DNA of 11,501 nucleotides from an uncultured Planctomycetaceae bacterium (GTDB taxonomy: Bacteria; Planctomycetota; Planctomycetia; Pirellulales; Lacipirellulaceae): positions 1 to 11,501 of the forward strand of contig CALMBE010000616.1 in the NCBI GenBank assembly GCA_937860165.1. The letters run 5' to 3'. The notes beneath the pieces were generated by a model that searched no databases, had not been told where the DNA came from, and saw nothing but the letters and a program-made list of their open reading frames with translations. Below, one piece after another: positions 7,057 through 11,501 of this stretch. The position numbers and the translations under genes are program-made. Within the stretch, counting starts at the first letter, position 1. Every line of letters starts with the position of its first letter.

Positions 7057-7132
7057 GCAAAACCTCGATAAACATAAAGTATTTAATGTATACACATGTA
7101 CACTATTCATTTGCTGGGCTCGCTACGAGGAG

Positions 7133-8470
7133 TCAGGAAAGTTCGTTGGACATCAGATCGATGGGGCGTGGGACGAATGCCAGGGCTGGGAGGCCTTGCA
7201 GGCAACGAGCTAGGTTGAGTTCCATGGCACGGCCGAGGCGCTCGAGCTGATCCCTCAGGGCCCTCTCCGTGTCATCCGTCACAATCGCTTCGATCCTCTC
7301 AATCAATGATTGATACGCCATCGCCGCTGCTTTGTGCTTACGCTTTGCGTGCAGGATAATCGCGCCCCCAAATGCCCCGAGAGTCGCACCAAGGACATTT
7401 CCGACCGATTGGGCAAGCTGATATTGAGATTGAAAGCACTTGTTCGCCTCGTCGAAGCGACCGCATTGTAGGTAAAGCGATCCCAGCCGTTCGTTGCCGC
7501 GTTCCGCGATCCAACGCCCGTTTCGCGTGTGTGGGTTCGCGAATTCAACGGCGAGCGCGAAGTATGTGATGGCGATCTCTGGCCGACCAGCAGCTTCGGC
7601 AACAATTCCGCCGTGCATGCCAAGAACGGGTTGCAGTCCGTGATACCACCGATTGCTATCGACCCAACTTAAGGCCCGTTCAAAGTGCTGCAATGCACTT
7701 TCATAGTCGCCCAGCCGTCCAGCGACGATGCCCTGAGTAGTATTTACTTTGGCATTCGAGTCCGGAAACTTCTCGGCAAGGTCCGGCCAAAGTCGCACGA
7801 TCTCGTCGATTGAACGGAGCGCTTCCCGTTGGTTCCCCAAAACGCTTTGGACCATCGCTAAACCATTGAACGTGTCGACTCTCACGGCAGGGTTTATAAC
7901 GCCTTCCGGCAGCGACGTCGCTTGTTGATATGCTTCTTGAGCCTGAGCCCACCGGCCGGAAGCTTGGTAGAGGCCGCCCAATTGGTAAGTGGCCATATAC
8001 TCGGAACCGAACGGGGCGGTTGTGGCCTGAGACTGGTCCCGAACGTCTAGAAGTAGTTCCTCCGCCCGCTCGAATTCACCGAGCCATTGCACGACCGTTG
8101 CGAGCATGGATTGGGCCAGCATTGTACGCCCATCCCCCGGTCCGATCAGTGCAACCGCCGCATCCGTCAGCCTCTCCAAGCAAAGGCAAGCGAAATGCCA
8201 CTTCCCTTCCTCCATGGCGTCTTCCGCCACACGGACACCGTCCGCAAAATGTTGCAGCAATTCGAGTCGCCGCTCGTTAAGAAATCCGTTTCGATCAACG
8301 CTCAAATATAATTTCGGATCGTCTCCGAACGGTCTCGTCGCCTCATAGACGAATTGCCCCAGGGGCGTCGCTCTCTCACGAGCTGCCCTGATGACTGACT
8401 CCGGAGCATGCCCGGCAAAGAGTAGTTTTCCTGCAACGACATGATCCAATTCGCTCGCTGATTCCCTCAT
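7133..8470 (-). CDS. TPR-repeat protein
   Basis: A 445-aa cytoplasmic protein made almost entirely of helical hairpins. About seven tetratricopeptide-like repeats can be seen at residues 118-148, 158-188, 198-228, 242-272, 282-312, 322-354 and 362-394, with typical G/A/Y patterns such as GEFERAEELL, GRWAQAQEAY, GDYESALQHFERAL and GRFDEANKCF. The first 100 residues are a separate helical domain that I do not recognise. TPR arrays bind peptides or proteins; no enzymatic motif is present. I place the start at ATG 8470, not further upstream, because it overlaps the stop of the HTH gene as ATGA and has a strong GGAGG (complement of 8477-8481) six bases ahead. The coupling to an HTH protein suggests joint work, for example sensing or holding a regulator, but this is inference. 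Confidence 0.9.
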   Translation of the reverse strand: MRESASELDHVVAGKLLFAGHAPESVIRAARERATPLGQFVYEATRPFGDDPKLYLSVDRNGFLNERRLELLQHFADGVRVAEDAMEEGKWHFACLCLERLTDAAVALIGPGDGRTMLAQSMLATVVQWLGEFERAEELLLDVRDQSQATTAPFGSEYMATYQLGGLYQASGRWAQAQEAYQQATSLPEGVINPAVRVDTFNGLAMVQSVLGNQREALRSIDEIVRLWPDLAEKFPDSNAKVNTTQGIVAGRLGDYESALQHFERALSWVDSNRWYHGLQPVLGMHGGIVAEAAGRPEIAITYFALAVEFANPHTRNGRWIAERGNERLGSLYLQCGRFDEANKCFQSQYQLAQSVGNVLGATLGAFGGAIILHAKRKHKAAAMAYQSLIERIEAIVTDDTERALRDQLERLGRAMELNLARCLQGLPALAFVPRPIDLMSNELS

Positions 8471-9189
8471 GCTCCACCTCCCTCTGCAAACCGAGACACG
8501 GCCCGGACAACCCCCAGTTGCCGCCACCACGACCGCCAGTAAGTTGCTAGGTGCGCGGGATTCAAGATCGCCTTGCGCTTACCGAGCTCTTGCACATTGT
8601 CTGTCGCTTCAAGCACAGCCAAGCCGGAGAGACGGATTGCTGTGTCGTCGGCTTGCTCCAGGGCCTCGCAGAACTCACGATTCTGGCCCGCGAGAACGAC
8701 GGCAAGCGCGTGTTCGTGAGTCATCGGGCGCAGCCCTTCACAGTCCAGGTAAGCCGTATCAATGGCCAGCATCGCGCGACGGTACCCAACAATGTCGCGC
8801 CACATGAGCGAGGGCATAAAGTCATCGCCGAATTCGGCCCGAATGATCGCCATCATGCCACTCGACGACTCGTCATGTTCGGTTGGCAAGCCGATCTTCA
8901 GCCAATTGGAAATCGCTTGTTGCCTGATATTGAACAGACTCGCCACGGCAGTTTGACTGCCGTGCTTGCTCACGAGTCGCTGCACCACGTAAGCGGCAGT
9001 TGCCTGCTCGTGTCCTCGCTCCATCTCTTCGTGCACCACCAACGACGCCTCTTCCTGCATATCGGATTCGTGGATTCCAATCATTGCTAGGCAGGTGGCA
9101 ATTCTGCCCTTGCGTATTTCGAGCCGTCGCTTGGCTTCCTCTCGAAGAGTTGTTTTTGCAGTAACTGACACGTCTCTATTCCCTGCCAT
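8467..9189 (-). CDS. Helix-turn-helix protein, likely DNA-binding regulator
   Basis: A 240-aa protein with a Cro/YdaS-like helix-turn-helix at about residues 78-103 (SQTAVASLFNIRQQAISNWL followed by KIGLP): the 'T-AVASLFN-I-RQQAISNW' pattern is that of XRE/Cro regulators, in which the second helix reads DNA. It is preceded by a basic and then acidic helical N-terminus (1-70). The C-terminal 130 residues are helical and unassigned, ending in a Trp-rich YWRSWWRQLG and a glycine-rich tail. It is larger than a plain XRE repressor, so the C-terminal part may sense a signal or bind the TPR partner. It lies 29 bases after the 100-aa gene and its stop overlaps the TPR gene start by 4 bases. The start at 9189 is the first Met; the ribosome site is weak. 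Confidence 0.82.
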   Translation of the reverse strand: MAGNRDVSVTAKTTLREEAKRRLEIRKGRIATCLAMIGIHESDMQEEASLVVHEEMERGHEQATAAYVVQRLVSKHGSQTAVASLFNIRQQAISNWLKIGLPTEHDESSSGMMAIIRAEFGDDFMPSLMWRDIVGYRRAMLAIDTAYLDCEGLRPMTHEHALAVVLAGQNREFCEALEQADDTAIRLSGLAVLEATDNVQELGKRKAILNPAHLATYWRSWWRQLGVVRAVSRFAEGGGA

Positions 9190-9218
9190 TCTCTGAAATC
9201 CAACTTAACCCTAGCAGC

Positions 9219-9521
9219 TCATTCCCACTCGTCAAAAAATATCTCATCCCTCGTTTGCGGGAACTGCTGCATTAACCGTCGCACCTCGTCCAAAGCCTTG
9301 AGCGCCATAGGGTGCTCATATCCGAGCGCCTTTGCCATTGCATACGATATCCGGGTCGCCTGGAACACCGCGGCGTCCGTCCTTCCCGTTTGAAGCAACT
9401 GCCCTATTTTATCGCGCTCCTTAGCCGCTTCTCGCTCAATCTCAGCAATGTCGCCCGGCGACGACTCCGAACTGCTTGCGCCGAATCGGATCGGGGTGAA
9501 CCTTACTCGTGCATGCTCCAA
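9219..9521 (-). CDS. Small helical protein, unknown function
   Basis: About 100 aa if TTG 9521 is used; no ATG or GTG is available until deep inside the frame, and an in-frame TGA lies upstream. The N-terminal 23 residues look disordered, then two to three helices follow: EIEREAAKERDKIGQLL (27-43), DAAVFQATRISYAMAKALG (49-67) and HPMALKALDEVRRLMQQF (70-87). The tail is acidic (RDEIFFDEWE). The helices resemble a single TPR-like hairpin or a short coiled coil, with no catalytic motif. As the first gene of the leftward cassette it sits about 14 bases from the expected transcription start of the promoter candidate at 9542-9569, so its leader would be very short and without a clear Shine-Dalgarno. 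The true start is therefore uncertain. Confidence 0.6.
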   Translation of the reverse strand: MEHARVRFTPIRFGASSSESSPGDIAEIEREAAKERDKIGQLLQTGRTDAAVFQATRISYAMAKALGYEHPMALKALDEVRRLMQQFPQTRDEIFFDEWE

Positions 9522-9541
9522 GTCTTATTGCATGCAGAAAG

Positions 9542-9569
9542 ATTGCACCCATCACTATCCGGATGTCAA
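9542..9569 (-). promoter_or_regulatory. Sigma70-like promoter candidate for the leftward cassette
   Basis: On the - strand a perfect -35 TTGACA (complement of 9564-9569) is followed after 16 bases by TGCAAT (complement of 9542-9547), a 4/6 match to the -10 consensus. Transcription would start near 9535 and lead directly into the 100-aa gene. Single-site pattern match only. Confidence 0.4.
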
Positions 9570-9733
9570 GGAGTAGGGGTCAGTTTGGGGGCCGGCGAGC
9601 GTTTCACTGTGACATCGCGAGCAGGCCAACAGCCCGGACGTACTCTGTCGATCAGCTTTGCGTGCCGTAGTAGTCAAGGCGGCCACGGCCGCTTGCTTGG
9701 ATCGTCGCCCTCACTGACTCAGAGCAACCTACG

Positions 9734-9749
9734 TCGCCTTCCGGCGGGC
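9734..9749. repeat. Direct repeat copy 1, TC(G/A)CCTTCCGGCGGGC
   Basis: The 16-base word TCGCCTTCCGGCGGGC recurs at 9823-9838 as TCACCTTCCGGCGGGC (15 of 16 identical), 89 bases downstream. It may be a member of a genome-wide intergenic repeat; this window alone cannot show that. Confidence 0.6.
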
Positions 9750-9822
9750 TGTCAAGAAAACGCTTGTAGACGTACTGCGAGCTGTCCTTAGCAGGTCGTG
9801 ATCTCAGTATGTGCCCTTGGAA

Positions 9823-9838
9823 TCACCTTCCGGCGGGC
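9823..9838. repeat. Direct repeat copy 2, TC(G/A)CCTTCCGGCGGGC
   Basis: Second copy of the word at 9734-9749, differing at one base. The sequence around the two copies does not match further. Confidence 0.6.
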
Positions 9839-10096
9839 ATGGCGGATGCGGTCGAACGCACTCGGGAGAACCACGACTTTTGTCAAGCGCGCGTTTGTTG
9901 GCAAGCGCAGAAAAAGATTTCTTCAGGCAACTCACTATTCTAAGCCGCGACGGTCGCAGGTCACTGCGAGGAGTCGCCGACGCAAGCATTCGTTTGTCAA
10001 CAGGCAGTTTGAACCCATAACCGGCGCCAAGAGACAGAATACGCAAATGCAAGCAACTGGTCTTCAATGGCCACAATCCTATCCGGGCAACTCCGG

Positions 10097-10109
10097 ACTA
10101 GCTGCTAGT
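10097..10109. promoter_or_regulatory. 13-bp palindrome ACTAGC-T-GCTAGT, possible operator
   Basis: Perfect 6-bp half-sites around a single central T, about 75 bases upstream of the 97-aa gene start. The size and symmetry suit a dimeric repressor site. No promoter hexamers could be placed with confidence around it. Confidence 0.3.
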
Positions 10110-10153
10110 GAAAGTCGATCAGAGTCTGGCGAATCGAGGTGATCCGCCGACTA

Positions 10154-10174
10154 TTACACCCTGTAACAAAGGAG
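10154..10174 (+). promoter_or_regulatory. Small inverted repeat and strong ribosome binding site
   Basis: TTACA-CCC-TGTAA (10154-10166) lies directly before AAGGAG (10169-10174), which is 8 bases from the ATG at 10183. The Shine-Dalgarno decides this start over any upstream in-frame alternative. The inverted repeat could be an operator or a small 5' leader hairpin. Confidence 0.6.
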
Positions 10175-10182
10175 AACAGAAC

Positions 10183-10476
10183 ATGAGACATCAAGAGTTT
10201 TCGCTAGTTGTCACCGACGCCGGCATTGCCGAGTGCGAACTGACTGGTCGCAAGGCGGCCTGTGTGCGGGTCGAGCCCCGCGGAGTGCCCAACCTGGGAC
10301 CAAAAGTGATTGATCGCCGGCGGATCACGGAGTACCTCGTCAAAGCGATGGGCGCCGCCGAATTATTCGGTGCGAATGCCGGCAACGTGTCGACCGGCAA
10401 CGGTCACTCCGTCAGCACCTCGGCCGGCCGGTCAGAAACTGTCAGCACATCCGAAATGAAAGCCAAGACGGCATAA
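10183..10476 (+). CDS. 97-aa protein with Ser/Thr-rich tail, unknown function
   Basis: The start is ATG 10183, chosen for the AAGGAG 8 bases upstream; the longer open frame to its left has no ribosome site. Residues 1-65 look like a small folded domain with strands FSLVVTDAGIAECEL and CVRVEPRGVP and a helix RRITEYLVKAMGAAELF. From about residue 66 the chain becomes low-complexity with three VST motifs (69-71, 77-79, 87-89) in a Gly/Ser/Thr-rich, probably disordered tail ending in basic KAKTA. No signal peptide, membrane segment or catalytic motif is visible, and I do not recognise the family. A second gene with its own ribosome site starts 55 bases downstream in the same direction, so the two are probably co-transcribed. 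Confidence 0.78.
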   Translation: MRHQEFSLVVTDAGIAECELTGRKAACVRVEPRGVPNLGPKVIDRRRITEYLVKAMGAAELFGANAGNVSTGNGHSVSTSAGRSETVSTSEMKAKTA

Positions 10477-10531
10477 GTCGTCGTGTCCCTGGACTCACTT
10501 TCCATCCCTGTTCTCTGAGAAGGAATCAATC

Positions 10532-11501
10532 ATGTTCTCCACAATCGAAAAACCCTCACTTTCCCTTGAATCGCCACAATCCACTGTCTTGCCGACGGAG
10601 CAGCTTCAGCAAGCAACGCCCGCCATCGTCAAGGTGGTCCGCGCCACCGTGCAATCGCTGCCTCTGTCACAGTGCAGTGATTGTATGACGCTGCCGCCGC
10701 GGGAGTTTGATTCACTCGCCCAACAGTGTGCGTTGGAGCTACGCAGAAAGGCTGCGGCAGTTCCCGTTCTGATCCGACGGATAGTCGCCTGTAATTCGGA
10801 GTTGCACGCTCCAGCGCTCGGCCGCGATCCACGCCTGGCCGTCGATCAGATTGTCCATCAAACGTGCGATGGGCTTCCAGACGTGAACGTCGTGCTTCCC
10901 AGTCGGTGCGAGAGCCGGCCGGAGTTCGGCTATCGCCAGGAAGTCTTGAGACACCTCGACGGCCAGGCGGTGATCCCCGCCTTCAACCTCCACCAGGCTT
11001 GCGAGCGCCTTGCTGAACGGGCCTTCGTCGGAAGCTTCGAGTACTGCAACAACGAACGGACAGTCGCCCAATTCCGTTACAGCCGTTCGGTGGCGACGGA
11101 TCGGGTGCTTTCCCGGTCCGCCACCACATCGACCTCTCAGCACGTCGCTCGGGAGGGTGTTTATGAGCGTCGTATCCGGACCGACGAGCACCTTCACGAA
11201 ACCTGCGAGGTCGAGACAACTGAAGAGCTATTGACTCGGGAGCACGTGATCATCGCTCCCAGGGAGAATGCAATCGACGCAGCAATCGAGCAGCCGCGCT
11301 ATGTGACTGAGCTGATTCGCGCGGTTCACTCTCCGTTCTCGGCCGGCATGTCGCTGGTCACCGGCCACCTGCTCGATTTCAGAGAGCATCGCGAGGAGGT
11401 TCAACGTCGCCGACACACCGTCAGCCGTGAGACCCTCCGGACCGGTAAGCCGGTCGTCGAACTTACCGCCCTAGGCCAGAAGTTAGCCCGGCAGCTCGCC
11501 G
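10532..11501 (+). CDS. Large unknown protein, C-terminus beyond window
   Basis: An open frame of 323 codons begins at ATG 10532 and reaches the window edge without a stop. GAAGGA (10519-10524), 7 bases upstream, supports the start. The N-terminal 25 residues are Ser/Pro/Gln-rich; a helical region follows with a CSDC pair (C48, C51). Residues 60-165 are mixed helix and strand with scattered cysteines (66, 87, 112, 126, 157). Residues 165-250 are rich in charged strand-like segments (RTVAQFRYSRSVATDRVL, HLHETCEVETTEELLTREHV), and 290-323 are basic helices. No Walker box, nuclease, recombinase or membrane motif was seen. The nine or so cysteines and the CxxC could bind metal, but the spacing fits no family I can name. 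It is the downstream partner of the 97-aa gene. Confidence 0.85.
   Translation, partial: MFSTIEKPSLSLESPQSTVLPTEQLQQATPAIVKVVRATVQSLPLSQCSDCMTLPPREFDSLAQQCALELRRKAAAVPVLIRRIVACNSELHAPALGRDPRLAVDQIVHQTCDGLPDVNVVLPSRCESRPEFGYRQEVLRHLDGQAVIPAFNLHQACERLAERAFVGSFEYCNNERTVAQFRYSRSVATDRVLSRSATTSTSQHVAREGVYERRIRTDEHLHETCEVETTEELLTREHVIIAPRENAIDAAIEQPRYVTELIRAVHSPFSAGMSLVTGHLLDFREHREEVQRRRHTVSRETLRTGKPVVELTALGQKLARQLA

Larger units (their letters stand above)
6761..7132. other. 372-base spacer between convergent gene sets
   Basis: Apart from the possible relic, the spacer holds the inverted repeat at 7031-7056 and an AT-rich patch around 7061-7112 (imperfect palindrome near 7073-7088, and overlapping GTATAC/ACATGT/GTAC sites). 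The 60 bases from 7081 are about 40% GC, clearly below the genes on either side. No canonical terminator for either operon is visible. Confidence 0.5.
9570..10182. other. About 610 bases without a convincing gene
   Basis: Frames on both strands (for example 9798-10142 on + and 9804-10076 on -) give Arg/Ser/Pro-rich products without domain character. What can be seen is a GC-rich hairpin (9676-9694), a 16-base direct repeat (9734 and 9823), a 13-bp palindrome (10097-10109) and a small inverted repeat just before the next gene's ribosome site. Confidence 0.5.

Noticed and set aside
8471..8530. Upstream extension of the TPR protein to 8530
   Set aside because: The added residues have no ribosome site and overlap the HTH gene by more than 60 bases, while ATG 8470 has GGAGG and an ATGA overlap.
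8551..9090. 179-codon + strand frame opposite the HTH gene
   Set aside because: The - strand frame has a clear helix-turn-helix and fits the operon; the + frame has no recognisable domain.
9676..9694. GC-rich hairpin as a terminator
   Set aside because: Short interrupted stem and no T-run on either strand.
9798..10142. 114-codon + strand frame before the 97-aa gene
   Set aside because: Arg/Ser-rich composition, no domain character and no convincing ribosome site.
10739..11197. 152-codon - strand frame at the right edge
   Set aside because: Opposite an uninterrupted 323-codon + strand frame with a good ribosome site; more likely a shadow.

Overview
The window is high-GC bacterial DNA with tightly packed genes. 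Several genes overlap by an ATGA or TGATG junction. The style and GC content suit an environmental Gram-negative bacterium. A planctomycete is my best guess from the look of the hypothetical proteins, but no marker gene here proves it.

Region 1 (1-6760, + strand) is a Type I restriction-modification locus with accessory genes. It starts inside hsdR (the 5' end lies outside the window) and continues through hsdM, a possible 40-codon ORF, a DUF3800 gene broken by one in-frame TGA, a 425-base gap rich in repeats and hairpins, hsdS with two target-recognition domains, a DUF3037 gene and a small beta-rich 'GRW' protein. HsdS and HsdM would form the methyltransferase, and HsdR would add ATP-driven translocation and cleavage. 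DUF3800, DUF3037 and the GRW protein are passengers or accessories of unknown function in the same transcriptional direction.

Region 2 (6761-7132) is a spacer where the two transcription directions meet. It holds a possible gene relic on the - strand, an inverted repeat and an AT-rich patch.

Region 3 (7133-9521, - strand) is a compact three-gene cassette, read from right to left: a 100-aa helical protein, a 240-aa protein with a helix-turn-helix, and a 445-aa TPR-repeat protein whose start overlaps the HTH gene. A sigma70-like promoter candidate sits just upstream. This looks like a regulator plus TPR partner module that I do not recognise.

Region 4 (9522-10182) is about 660 bases without a convincing gene. 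It contains a 16-base direct repeat and two small palindromes.

Region 5 (10183 to the end, + strand) has a 97-aa protein with a Ser/Thr-rich tail and a larger unknown protein that runs off the window. Both have good Shine-Dalgarno sequences.

No tRNA, rRNA, CRISPR array, transposase or integrase was seen. The strongest oddities are the nonsense-interrupted DUF3800 gene, the tiny ORF that echoes the HsdM C-terminus, the repeat-rich hsdS leader and the uncharacterised HTH/TPR cassette.
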